30,670 nucleotides of DNA from CAVPRW01 sp046727435 [NCBI: bacterium] (GTDB lineage Bacteria > Tectomicrobia > Entotheonellia > J063): assembly GCA_046727435.1 (NCBI GenBank), contig JBKPCR010000302.1, positions 1 to 30,670 of the forward strand, read 5' to 3'. Numbering within the stretch: the stretch's first letter is position 1; every line of letters starts with the position of its first letter. The notes beneath the pieces are model-generated. The model searched no databases. It was not told the DNA's origin and saw only the letters and a list, made by a program, of their open reading frames with translations. Position numbers and translations under genes: made by a program. Positions 16,509 through 24,712 of the stretch are shown in pieces.

Positions 16509-17684
16509 TCATCGAGGTGTAGAGGCGCGATGGCCGAAGAAAATGCTCCAGCTCATGAATAGAGCGAAATCAGCTGTGCGATTCGTATCATTAAGGTCTT
16601 CCATAAATCCGGCCTGCCAGATCACCGGTAACCCTGGGAGGGCCCAGTTGAAGCCGGCCAGGATTTCGAAGGTCGGGCGATCGATATCAAGTCCGGTGTT
16701 GCGGACCGGAGAGGTCACTGCATTGAGCTGTACAAGCAGGGAAAAGCGTTCGGTGAGGCGATATTCGCCGGTGAGGAAAGTGGAGAGCATCGGCAGACTA
16801 TCGATGCCGCTGCCAGAGAACGGATTACCAGTGGGGATCGTTAAGCCGGTGTTGAAATAGAGTCGTACCAGGCCGAACGTTTTTTCGAGGGCCACTCCCA
16901 AGGCGAGGTCCACCTCTCCACTGCCCAGCGCCCGGTCCTCGTCGCCGGTAGGCAGTTTCAGGGCGAAGCGCCCAGCGATGGCTGGGGCCAGCTGTCCCTC
17001 CTCACGCAGAAGCGCCTTGGCACTCAAGCCGATGTCGCCGATGCCGATTGCGCCCGACGTGCCTTTTAGGGCGGTCCTCCCGTCTTTATTCAGGATGTAA
17101 TCGAAGAGATATTGGGGACGTTCGAAGCGGATCGTGCGCTTGAAGCCAGTGACATCCTCGAACCATTTAATAGGTTCGTCCAAAAATCCCTTCCAGGTGT
17201 ACAGCAGGGGAATCTCCAACCCAATGGCCAGGTCATCGAGTAACCCATATTGCAGAGCAAGGTTGCCGCGGGTCAGCTCGAAATCGAAGAGCAAAGAGTC
17301 ATCCCCATTCTGGTCACGAGCCAAGATGTTAGCCTCCACCAGGTCGAAGCGGACATTCCACATTCCGCGCGGGAGGGTAATGGCGCGCTCGGGCGTAAAC
17401 TGAAAATATAACAGTTGAATGGGTGAAAGACTGCGGACGGGAAAGGGACCACCTACCACGGCCGTAGATGGTAATTCCTGCGGTGATTCTTGTGGGGGCG
17501 TGGCATTGGCGTCTAAGGCCGTTGTGAGGAGAGCCTGTGCAAAGCAGAGGAGCAGGCACCACTGGGCCAATCGGCTCAGCGGCGCAACATCTTGGGGTAT
17601 GGTGCCTAGCCGACGAGCGGTGGGACGGATGTCTTGAGAAAATTTCCACTTACCTGCGGCGGTCCACCCATAGGTGGCGTGCAT
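16509..17684 (-). CDS. DUF3187-like outer-membrane beta-barrel protein
   Basis: A 391-residue exported protein. An unusual 35-residue hydrophilic start precedes the hydrophobic signal (about 38-58, LAQWCLLLCFAQALLTTALDANA). The rest has alternating amphipathic strands, aromatic girdles and glycine-rich turns typical of outer-membrane barrels (WNVRFDLVEANI, LALQYGLLDDLAIGLEIPLLY, GIGDIGLSAKAL, FALKLPTGDEDRALGSGEVDLALGVAL, LRLYFNTGLTIPTGNPF). The layout fits DUF3187 proteins of unknown function. The start has GAAGGAGAGAGG directly upstream. It heads a two-gene unit with phnW and is divergent from the squalene-hopene cyclase operon, so it may be the outer-membrane part of the lipid system; that is inference. 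Confidence 0.75.
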   Translation of the reverse strand: MHATYGWTAAGKWKFSQDIRPTARRLGTIPQDVAPLSRLAQWCLLLCFAQALLTTALDANATPPQESPQELPSTAVVGGPFPVRSLSPIQLLYFQFTPERAITLPRGMWNVRFDLVEANILARDQNGDDSLLFDFELTRGNLALQYGLLDDLAIGLEIPLLYTWKGFLDEPIKWFEDVTGFKRTIRFERPQYLFDYILNKDGRTALKGTSGAIGIGDIGLSAKALLREEGQLAPAIAGRFALKLPTGDEDRALGSGEVDLALGVALEKTFGLVRLYFNTGLTIPTGNPFSGSGIDSLPMLSTFLTGEYRLTERFSLLVQLNAVTSPVRNTGLDIDRPTFEILAGFNWALPGLPVIWQAGFMEDLNDTNRTADFALFMSWSIFFGHRASTPR

Positions 17685-17777
17685 CCTCTCTCCTTCGCAG
17701 ATGAGCTATCTCACGCTCGCGCCAGTATCCAGGTGCGAGGTCCCGACATCAAACGACACGGTCTCAGGCGGTCCCTC

Positions 17778-17817
17778 AGAGTGAACGCACTCTAACAAGA
17801 TTCGCGCGCCTCGGCAA
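17778..17817 (-). promoter_or_regulatory. Possible promoter for the outer-membrane protein/phnW unit with overlapping palindrome
   Basis: On the minus strand TTGCCG (17817-17812) and TAGAGT (17794-17789) are 17 nt apart, each 4/6 to consensus. A perfect 6-bp inverted repeat, AGAGTG-aacg-CACTCT (17778-17793), overlaps the -10 and could be a regulator site. Confidence 0.3.
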
Positions 17818-17907
17818 CTCCCGTTGATGGCGCCGCGACTGGTGCAGCAGAGGCTCCGCAGATGTCTGAGTTGTGGGGTTTAGCACCCGAAATCGGCCAG
17901 AATTCCC

Positions 17908-17937
17908 TTGACAGTCGGTCCCTTTACAGGGTATATG
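17908..17937 (+). promoter_or_regulatory. Sigma-70 type promoter for the hopanoid operon
   Basis: A perfect -35 TTGACA (17908-17913) and TATATG (17932-17937, 4/6) are 18 nt apart. It lies within the open frame of the cyclase, which implies that the true translation start is downstream of about 17945. Confidence 0.5.
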
Positions 17938-20049
17938 TTCTGCACCTCCGGCCAAGAGACACGGAGGGTTTTGGAGGTTGGAAGAGGCTTCCGACTGGCT
18001 TCAGTGGGTGAATGCAGGGGTTGGTCAGCAGTGGCAGGTAGGTTGCCGAAACACATCGAGGTGCCAGGGCCGACAACATGGAGGAGGTCTCCCATCGCCA
18101 CACAACCGCTCTCAGCTATCGTGCCAGAGGCTCCCAGTTCCGGCGAGTGGATTAGGCGCGTCACCGAGGCGATCGACCGATCGCGGCATTTTTTTCTCAC
18201 CACACAGGCCCCGGAAGGCTTCTGGGTGGGTGAGTTGCAGTCGAATGTCACCATCATCGCCGAATACATCATGTTTCAGTATTTCCTCGGGCACCGGGAC
18301 CCCAAACGGCTACGCAAAGCCGTGCGGCATATCCTGCGCACGCAGCTACCGGATGGCGGGTGGAGTATCTATTTCGGCGGCCCGAGTGAGCTGAGTGCCA
18401 CCGTTGAGGCGTATTTTGCCTTGAAACTGGCTGGACGCCCCGCTGATGATGCCCGCATGAAGAAGGCCCGTCAACTGATCATGGCCAAAGGCGGCGTGGA
18501 GCAAAGTCGCGTCTTCACCAAGATCAACCTGGCCTTGTTCGGCCAGTATAGCTGGGAGGGCATCCCCAGCATGCCGGTCGAGATGATGTTTTTGCCGACG
18601 GGCTTCTACTTTAACATCTACGAATTCTCCAGCTGGTCGCGCAGCGTCATCGTCCCGTTGATGATCATCTTCGCGCAGAAGCCACAGGTGAAACTCGACG
18701 GCTTCCCGGGCATCGATGAGCTCTACGCCTCTCCGTCTGATCAACGGCAGGCCGCCGTTGAGTGGTCGGAGGAGTTGGTGAGCTGGCGCAATTTCTTCGT
18801 CCTCGCCGACCGCGCCTTGAAGATTCTCGAACGTCGGACGATTCCCGCGGTGCGAGCTGCGGCCATCCGCCGAGCCGAACAATGGATCCTCGACCATCAA
18901 GATATCACCGGCGAGTGGGGTGGTATCATGCCGGCCATGATGAACTCGGTGCTGGCTTTGTTAAGCCTGGGGTATAAGGCCACCGATCCGGTGATTGTCA
19001 AGGGAATCGAGGCCATCGAACGCTTCGGCATTGAAACCAGCAGCGAATTTCGTCTGCAGTCTTGTGTATCCCCCGTCTGGGATACTGCGATCACGGTGAT
19101 TGCCCTGGCGGAGTCGGGTTTACATACGACCCACCCGGCGTTGACCAAGGCGGCGGATTGGCTGGTCAGTAAGCAGGTCCTCCGCAAGGGGGATTGGGCC
19201 GTCAAGAATCGCAAGGGCAAACCGGGAGGCTGGTCGTTCGAGTTCTTCAACGATTTCTTCCCTGACAATGACGACACCGCCATGGTTTTGCTCGCCCTGC
19301 GCCACGTGCGTGTGCCTGACGAGCAGACCCTGAAAGAAGCCTGTCAGCGAGGCCTCGCCTGGCTCCTCAGCATGCAGTGTGACGATGGCGGCTGGGGAGC
19401 GTTTGATATGAACAATAACCGACGCCTGCTCAATCTTATCCCCTTCGCTGACCTGGAATCGCTGCTTGATCCGAGCACGAGCGATGTCACCGGCCGTGTC
19501 GTGGAACTGCTTGCCAAGCTTGGATACCCCCGACAGCATCCGGTGCTCCGACGGGCGCTGCGCTTCCTGCGCAAGGATCAGTCCGAGGATGGATCATGGT
19601 ATGGGCGCTGGGGTGTGAATTATATCTATGGCACCTGGGCAGTGCTGACGGGCCTGCGGGCACTCGGTGAAGATTTTTCCCAAGGGTATATCCAGCGTGC
19701 CATGCGCTGGGTGGAGCGCTGCCAGAACCCTGACGGCGGGTGGGGAGAGAGCTGCGAGACCTACGTCAATCCGCAGACGAAGCGGAATGGTACCAGCACA
19801 CCCTCGCAAACCGCGTGGGCCGTGATGGCATTGATCGAGAGCGGTCAGGTATATTCTCCAGCGGTGGAGTTGGGCATACGGTTCCTCGTGGAGCGTCAAC
19901 AGAATGATGGCACGTGGGCGGAGGAAGAATTTACCGGCACCGGCTTTCCCAAACACTTTTATATCAACTACCATCTGTATCGGAATTACTTCCCGCTGAT
20001 GGCACTCGCTCGTTATCGCTCTGCGCTGAGCGAAGGTAAGACGGGGTGA
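17908..20049 (+). CDS. shc: Squalene-hopene cyclase
   Basis: A class II triterpene cyclase converting squalene to hopene on the inner membrane. The acid motif DxDD appears as DNDDTA (Asp453, 455, 456 counted from 17908). QW-type repeats run through the protein: QAPEGFW, QLPDGGW, QCDDGGWGAF, DQSEDGSWYGRWG, CQNPDGGWGES and QQNDGTWAEEEFTG. The end, GFPKHFYINYHLYRNYFPLMALARY, is standard. Similarity to the family begins near residue 72 (PEAPSSGEWIRRVTEAIDRS). The longest frame (TTG 17908, 713 aa) overlaps a promoter, so translation probably starts at an internal GTG or TTG; 18004, 18028 and 18121 are candidates (18121 would give 642 aa, near the usual length). It overlaps the next gene by GTGA. 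Confidence 0.95.
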   Translation: MTVGPFTGYMFCTSGQETRRVLEVGRGFRLASVGECRGWSAVAGRLPKHIEVPGPTTWRRSPIATQPLSAIVPEAPSSGEWIRRVTEAIDRSRHFFLTTQAPEGFWVGELQSNVTIIAEYIMFQYFLGHRDPKRLRKAVRHILRTQLPDGGWSIYFGGPSELSATVEAYFALKLAGRPADDARMKKARQLIMAKGGVEQSRVFTKINLALFGQYSWEGIPSMPVEMMFLPTGFYFNIYEFSSWSRSVIVPLMIIFAQKPQVKLDGFPGIDELYASPSDQRQAAVEWSEELVSWRNFFVLADRALKILERRTIPAVRAAAIRRAEQWILDHQDITGEWGGIMPAMMNSVLALLSLGYKATDPVIVKGIEAIERFGIETSSEFRLQSCVSPVWDTAITVIALAESGLHTTHPALTKAADWLVSKQVLRKGDWAVKNRKGKPGGWSFEFFNDFFPDNDDTAMVLLALRHVRVPDEQTLKEACQRGLAWLLSMQCDDGGWGAFDMNNNRRLLNLIPFADLESLLDPSTSDVTGRVVELLAKLGYPRQHPVLRRALRFLRKDQSEDGSWYGRWGVNYIYGTWAVLTGLRALGEDFSQGYIQRAMRWVERCQNPDGGWGESCETYVNPQTKRNGTSTPSQTAWAVMALIESGQVYSPAVELGIRFLVERQQNDGTWAEEEFTGTGFPKHFYINYHLYRNYFPLMALARYRSALSEGKTG

Positions 20050-20810
20050 GCGGCATTGGCCTGGTCGTTGCCCTGCCGCGTGAGATCCCTGCAGGATTCG
20101 TCCGCTTCGGCAATCGCCAGCGCGTGTATACACATCCCGTTACCATCTACGCCTCCGCGGCAGCGCAGCATGTGGTCGTGCAAGCTGGAGTGGGGTGCAT
20201 ACGGGCTGCCGCAGGTGCGCGTCTACTCATCCGTCGCTTCTCGCCACAGGGATTGGTGAGCTTCGGGTTCGCCGGCGGCCTTACCCCAGAGCTTGACCGA
20301 GGCACCTTGATCATCGGCACAGAGGTTGTGTGCGAGGATGGGTCTGGCAAGTGGGCGGTGGCAAGTCGCGACCTGGTCGAACAATTCTGTGCGGCCGCCG
20401 ATGCCGAAGAGCTACCAATGCAGCAGGGCAGACTCGTCAGCAGCCGCTCTATCGTTGCCGATCCCGCCTCTAAAGCCGACCTGAGGAATAAGAGTGGGGC
20501 GTGTGCGGTGGATATGGAGACTGTTGGGATCGCCGAGGCCGCAGATGAAACCGGCCTACCGTGGGTGGCTGTACGGGCTATTGTCGATCGCGCGACGGAC
20601 ACGCTGCCGCCGGTATGTCTCACGATGCTGCGTGAGGACGGTCATGTGGCGACAGGACGGCTGTTACGGCTGATCTGTCGATCACCACTGGTGCTGCGGC
20701 ACATCGTACGGTTGGCGGGTGACACGGCACTCGCCCGTCGGCATCTCTCCCAAACCTTCGAGCGTTGGGCCAAGAGCCTGGTCGTGCAATGTCCTCAAGA
20801 GCCAGGATAA
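20046..20810 (+). CDS. hpnG: Hopanoid-associated nucleoside phosphorylase HpnG
   Basis: A 254-residue member of the purine nucleoside phosphorylase/MTA nucleosidase fold. HpnG removes adenine from adenosylhopane to give a ribosyl-hopane intermediate of extended hopanoids. Visible are GLVVALPREIPAGF, VVVQAGVGCIRAAAGARLL, LVSFGFAGGLTPELDRGTLI and the nucleoside-site acidic motif CAVDMETVGIAEAADETGLPW. The GTG start overlaps the cyclase stop (GTGA), showing translational coupling. HpnH, the radical SAM enzyme that makes adenosylhopane, is not in the window. Confidence 0.87.
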   Translation: MSGIGLVVALPREIPAGFVRFGNRQRVYTHPVTIYASAAAQHVVVQAGVGCIRAAAGARLLIRRFSPQGLVSFGFAGGLTPELDRGTLIIGTEVVCEDGSGKWAVASRDLVEQFCAAADAEELPMQQGRLVSSRSIVADPASKADLRNKSGACAVDMETVGIAEAADETGLPWVAVRAIVDRATDTLPPVCLTMLREDGHVATGRLLRLICRSPLVLRHIVRLAGDTALARRHLSQTFERWAKSLVVQCPQEPG

Positions 20811-20817
20811 GCCTCCT

Positions 20818-21807
20818 ATGAAAACGCTGGTGACTGGCGGCACGGGCTTCGTTGGAGCCAATGTGGTGCGGGCGCTTTTGAAGCGAGGGGTTGAGGTGCG
20901 CGCCCTAGTACGGCCACGCAGCGACACCCAGAATCTCGACAGCCTCGAGGTCGAGCTAGTGGCGGGAGATCTGCGCGATCGCGGCTCTTTAGAGGCGGCA
21001 CTCGATGGGTGTGACATCGTGTACCACGTGGCGGCGATGTATGCCCTTTGGGCGCGTAATCCCCGGGAGATTTACGACAGCAACGTGACCGGCACCATCA
21101 ATATCTTGGAAGCTGCCGGACAGGCTGGGGTGCAGAAAATCGTCTACACCAGCAGTGTGGCTACCATCGGGTTACCAAAGGATGGTACACCGGGCACAGA
21201 GGAAGTCCCTCTGCCGCCAGAGGACATGGTCAGCGATTACAAGCGTTCCAAATACCTCGCCGAGCAGGAAGTGCTGAAGTATGCCCAGCGTGGCCTCCCT
21301 GTGGTCATTGTGAACCCTAGCTTCCCGGTAGGTGCCTGGGATGTGAAACCTACCCCAAGCGGCCAGATCATCGTGAACTTCTTGCGCGGCAAGATCCCGG
21401 CATACGTGGATACCGGCCTAAACGTGGTCGACGTCGAAGATGTCGCCATCGGACATGTCATGGCGGCGGAGAGAGGGCGCATCGGCGAGCGCTACATTCT
21501 GGGGCATGCGAACCTCACTCTGCCTGAGTTATTCCAGCTGCTGGCACAGGTCTCCGGCATGAGCGCCCCACGCTTCCGTATTCCATACGGCTTTGCCTAT
21601 CTGTCCGCCTGCGTCAGCGAGTTTGTGGCCCGGACCATTACCCACAAACCACCCTTCGCGACGCTGGCCGGGGTAAAGTTGTCCCGTAAGCGCATGTTTT
21701 TTGATCCCTCAAAAGCGGTGCGGGAGTTGGGGTTGCCCCAGACCCCCGCGATCGAAGCCCTGAGCAAAGCCGTGCGGTGGTTCCGGACACATAGGTATGC
21801 CAAATGA
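20818..21807 (+). CDS. hpnA: Hopanoid-associated sugar epimerase/NAD-dependent reductase HpnA
   Basis: A 329-residue extended short-chain dehydrogenase. The dinucleotide motif TGGTGFVG is at residues 6-13, the active-site YxxxK is YKRSK (Tyr141, Lys145), with TSSVATIG as the serine-bearing strand. NPSFPVGAWDVKPTPSGQII and YVDTGLNVVDVEDVA are typical of HpnA. Its place after shc and hpnG supports the name; the reaction is not firmly established. The upstream frame extension to 20719 lies inside hpnG and is rejected; ATG 20818 sits 7 nt after the hpnG stop and fits the family. Confidence 0.9.
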   Translation: MKTLVTGGTGFVGANVVRALLKRGVEVRALVRPRSDTQNLDSLEVELVAGDLRDRGSLEAALDGCDIVYHVAAMYALWARNPREIYDSNVTGTINILEAAGQAGVQKIVYTSSVATIGLPKDGTPGTEEVPLPPEDMVSDYKRSKYLAEQEVLKYAQRGLPVVIVNPSFPVGAWDVKPTPSGQIIVNFLRGKIPAYVDTGLNVVDVEDVAIGHVMAAERGRIGERYILGHANLTLPELFQLLAQVSGMSAPRFRIPYGFAYLSACVSEFVARTITHKPPFATLAGVKLSRKRMFFDPSKAVRELGLPQTPAIEALSKAVRWFRTHRYAK

Positions 21808-21849
21808 AGGGTTGACTTTAGAAGGGAGGATGGTCTGGAAGTTCTGGCG

Positions 21850-22722
21850 TTGCTGCTCGGTTCGCTGACCCTACGCCCCTATGTATTTTTTTTTCTCGCT
21901 GTCTATCTAGTCGTCAGCAGCATTCACTTGGGCTATCTCCGGACCGCTATTCTGTTCTTGCTCGCCTGGGGCATCGCCTTCCTCTCCGAGTTCAGCTCAA
22001 CGCGAAATGGTTTTCCTTACGGATACTACGAATATCTCACGGGTACGCGTGAGGTCGAATTGTGGATCTCGAACGTGCCGTTTTTTGATTCCCTGTCCTA
22101 TACGTTCATGGCCTATGCGGCGTATTCGATGGCGCTGCTAGCCTATGCGCCAATTCTCCGCCGCGGTGCCGACATCCAGTTGGTCGAGACCCATCGGCTC
22201 CGTCAATCCCTGCCGGTGGCTGTGCTGACCGTGGTCTTTTTTGTTTTCCTCGACATCGTGGTAGATCCATTGGCGCTGCGGGGTTCACGGTGGTTTCTCG
22301 GACAGATCTTCTGGTACCCGGAGGGCGGGATGTATTTTGGCGTCCCGTTGTCGAACTTCGGCGGCTGGGCGGTAGTCGGAGCGGCAATTATCCTGTTGTT
22401 CCAGGGCATCGACCGCCTGCTGGTGAGGTACCGCTGGGGGAGCCATGCGGGGGTCCGCTACGTGCCGGCCAAGGCGTTGTGGGGACCGATGCTGTACTAT
22501 CTCGTGGTGCTGTTTAACCTGACGGTTACTTTCATAATCGATGAACCCTTACTGGGTTGCGTAGGTGTATTGATCTTCACCCCGATAACCTTGATCATGC
22601 TCACGCTGCTCTTTAAACCTGCCAATCAAGCGACAACGGAGGAACTTGTCGCGCATCTCGAGGATTTCCCAGGCTCACCCCTGACCCGATGGCCCTGGGG
22701 CGTGGGGATTTGGAAGCGATAG
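21850..22722 (+). CDS. CruF/DUF422-like carotenoid biosynthesis membrane protein
   Basis: A 290-residue integral membrane protein with about seven hydrophobic segments (from YVFFFLAVYLVVSSIHLGYL through FTPITLIMLTLLF). FLSEFSSTRNGFPYGYYEYL, FDSLSYTFMAYAAYSMA, FLDIVVDPLALRGSRWFLGQ and WYPEGGMYFGVPLSNFGGW match the DUF422 family, which includes CruF carotenoid 1,2-hydratase. Here it sits inside a hopanoid operon with no phytoene genes, so the substrate could be a triterpene, but that is speculation. The start is odd: the strong GGGAGG site (21824-21829) fits neither the adjacent out-of-frame ATG 21830 nor TTG 21850 (20 nt away); an in-frame CTG at 21835 has ideal spacing. Confidence 0.8.
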   Translation: MLLGSLTLRPYVFFFLAVYLVVSSIHLGYLRTAILFLLAWGIAFLSEFSSTRNGFPYGYYEYLTGTREVELWISNVPFFDSLSYTFMAYAAYSMALLAYAPILRRGADIQLVETHRLRQSLPVAVLTVVFFVFLDIVVDPLALRGSRWFLGQIFWYPEGGMYFGVPLSNFGGWAVVGAAIILLFQGIDRLLVRYRWGSHAGVRYVPAKALWGPMLYYLVVLFNLTVTFIIDEPLLGCVGVLIFTPITLIMLTLLFKPANQATTEELVAHLEDFPGSPLTRWPWGVGIWKR

Positions 22723-22736
22723 GGGGAAGGATGACC

Positions 22737-23480
22737 ATGCGGGCGATCCTGTTAGCGGCCGGGACTGGCCAACGATTGCAACGGTCCTTTCCGAAGTGTC
22801 TTGTCGACATCGGCGGGATGACCCTCCTGAGCCGTATGTTGCGGGCTCTTGCGGCCGTTAAGGTGATCGAAGCCTGGATCGTTGTGGGATACCGGCACGA
22901 CCTGATCGCCGCAGAGCTTGACCGCCTTCCATCGCCGCTGCCGGTTGTCTGCGTCAGCAATGAGGCCTATCTGCGCGGCAGCGTGCGCTCGTTGTGGGCC
23001 GCGCGCCAAGTGATGAGCAACGAGATATTGGTCATGGATGCCGATGTGTTATTCCCCGTTCACCTCCTGCGCCGGCTGGTGCAGTCATCGCATAGCAATT
23101 GTGTGCTTGTGGATCCGCGCTCTGCCTTCACTGGTGAGGAAATGATGCTGACGATTCAGGACGATCACATCTGGGACATTACCAGAGGTGTCCGCGATCC
23201 GTCGCATGTATTAGGCGAAGGGGTGGGATTCTACAAACTCGATCACCTGGCTGCGCAGCGTCTGCAGGAACTACTCGAACAATGGATTGCCAGCGGCCGA
23301 GATGACGAGGAGTATGAAGAGGCGTTTCGCGTGCTCTTCAAGGCCTGCGTCTTCGGCTACGAACTGGTCGGGGACCTACCCTGGACTGAGGTCGATTTCC
23401 CTGAGGATATCACCAAGGCCGAGCAAACGGTCTGGCCGCAGATTCAGGCGCTCGAAACCGGACTATGGGAGCCGCGATGA
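22737..23480 (+). CDS. LicC/PntC-like nucleotidyltransferase (probable CTP:phosphonate or phospho-alcohol cytidylyltransferase)
   Basis: A 247-residue NTP-transferase. The nucleotide loop LAAGTGQRL with the downstream lysine of PKCLVDIGG is intact; the metal aspartates are in MDADVLFP, and the C-terminal metal/phosphate motif is TEVDFPEDITKAE. Length and the terminal ExDxxED element match LicC (phosphocholine) and PntC (phosphonate) cytidylyltransferases. With AEP-synthesis genes in the window, CMP-AEP or a related CMP-phosphonate is the attractive product; other phospho-alcohols are possible. The start at 22737 is chosen by GGAAGG spacing (ATG 22731 is the alternative). It is coupled to the next gene by ATGA. 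Confidence 0.8.
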   Translation: MRAILLAAGTGQRLQRSFPKCLVDIGGMTLLSRMLRALAAVKVIEAWIVVGYRHDLIAAELDRLPSPLPVVCVSNEAYLRGSVRSLWAARQVMSNEILVMDADVLFPVHLLRRLVQSSHSNCVLVDPRSAFTGEEMMLTIQDDHIWDITRGVRDPSHVLGEGVGFYKLDHLAAQRLQELLEQWIASGRDDEEYEEAFRVLFKACVFGYELVGDLPWTEVDFPEDITKAEQTVWPQIQALETGLWEPR

Positions 23481-24712
23481 GTAGCCGAGCCATTGTGTTG
23501 ATCCCCGCCACCGCCACACCGGCTGACCTGTTGCAGCCCATAGCCGGGGTGCCTGCATTGCTACGCCTGCTGCTTTGTGCCCAGCGGGCAGGCCTCGGTG
23601 AAATCCTGTTACTCGGGGTCAATCGCTATCCGCGCAGTGTGCAGGTATCGCTGACGCGGGATGCGCGGCTGACGTCACGCCTGGTTTGTGTGGACGATCA
23701 CCCCTGGTCGGCTCTGGTGCAGGCATACCCCGATTTAGAGAAGGCGTGGTGGGAGGGAGACCTATGGGTCCTGCCTGCCGGAGGAGTCATCGACGCGACA
23801 TTGCTCCGCAACGCCGTTCAGCAGGCGGGATCCTGCCCAATCACCGTCATCGATCCCGAACCCAGGCCATCCTCCATGTCTGTACCACCTTTCTTTAGGG
23901 TCTCAGGCGCATGGTTGCAGCCAGTGGTGCAGGCATCAGCGGATGTCGCGCTGTCAGCCCTCCTTTCTGAGGTGCCCCAGAACAGCGACAGCGAACACCT
24001 ATCAAACCACGGGCTCGTGTGTGCGCCAGCCGTGAGTGAAACGAATCGCGCTGCCGTGGAACGCGGGTTGTTCAACGGCCTCAAGAGTGCCTCAGACGGC
24101 TGGGTGGACCGCTATCTGAATCGGAAGCTATCACCATGGTTCAGCCGATGGTTTGTCCGCATGCCCCTGACGCCCAACCAGGTAACCCTCATTGCATGGG
24201 CCATCGGCCTGCTGGCTGCTCTATGCTTTGCGCATGGAAGCTGGGTCAGTGGCGTGCTGGGGGCGTTGCTGCTGCAATGGTCCTCCGTCATCGATTGCTG
24301 CGACGGCGAGGTCGCGCGCCTCAAGTTTTTGGAGTCCACGAGTGGGTACTATCTCGACATCACCTGTGACAATATCGTCCATGTTGCCGTGTTCGTCGGC
24401 ATCGCATGGTCAGGTTATCAGGAGTTGGGGCAGACCCATGTTCTGCTCTTGGGAGGTTTGGCCGCCTTTGGCACCCTGATGGGCTTTATCACGGTGTTGG
24501 CCACACGACACGGCCGTGCACGGCAAGCTTCGGCAGCCCTCGACCGGCTCATCGATGCCCTGGCCAATCGAGATTTCTCACTCGTACTGGTCCTCTGCGC
24601 TCTGACTGGGACGTTGCAGTGGTTCTTGTGGGCTCTGGCCATCGGCGTCAACCTTTTCTGGCTCATCGCGCTGGGCTTGGCCCGGCAGGCACAGCGGACC
24701 GCCCATGGGTAG
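23477..24712 (+). CDS. Fusion: degenerate nucleotidyltransferase domain plus CDP-alcohol phosphotransferase
   Basis: A 411-residue protein. Residues 1-190 resemble a nucleotidyltransferase (IVLIPATATPADLLQPIAGVPALLRLLL) but lack the GxGxR loop and PK motif, so this half is probably catalytically dead or structural. The C-terminal membrane half has an exact CDP-alcohol phosphotransferase signature, D(x)2DG(x)2AR(x)8G(x)3D(x)3D, from DCCDGEVAR to GYYLDITCDN, within six or so hydrophobic segments. Such enzymes displace CMP from a CDP-linked group to form a phosphodiester, or a phosphonoester. With a cytidylyltransferase directly upstream (ATGA overlap), it likely joins the CMP-activated headgroup to a lipid alcohol. 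The layout recalls inositol-phosphate cytidylyltransferase/DIPP synthase fusions, whose substrate may differ. Confidence 0.82.
   Translation: MSSRAIVLIPATATPADLLQPIAGVPALLRLLLCAQRAGLGEILLLGVNRYPRSVQVSLTRDARLTSRLVCVDDHPWSALVQAYPDLEKAWWEGDLWVLPAGGVIDATLLRNAVQQAGSCPITVIDPEPRPSSMSVPPFFRVSGAWLQPVVQASADVALSALLSEVPQNSDSEHLSNHGLVCAPAVSETNRAAVERGLFNGLKSASDGWVDRYLNRKLSPWFSRWFVRMPLTPNQVTLIAWAIGLLAALCFAHGSWVSGVLGALLLQWSSVIDCCDGEVARLKFLESTSGYYLDITCDNIVHVAVFVGIAWSGYQELGQTHVLLLGGLAAFGTLMGFITVLATRHGRARQASAALDRLIDALANRDFSLVLVLCALTGTLQWFLWALAIGVNLFWLIALGLARQAQRTAHG

Noticed and set aside
21830-21868. ATG next to a strong GGGAGG site as the start of a gene
   Set aside because: The frame stops after 12 codons and the ribosome site touches the ATG; it is noted only as an oddity of the downstream DUF422-like gene start.
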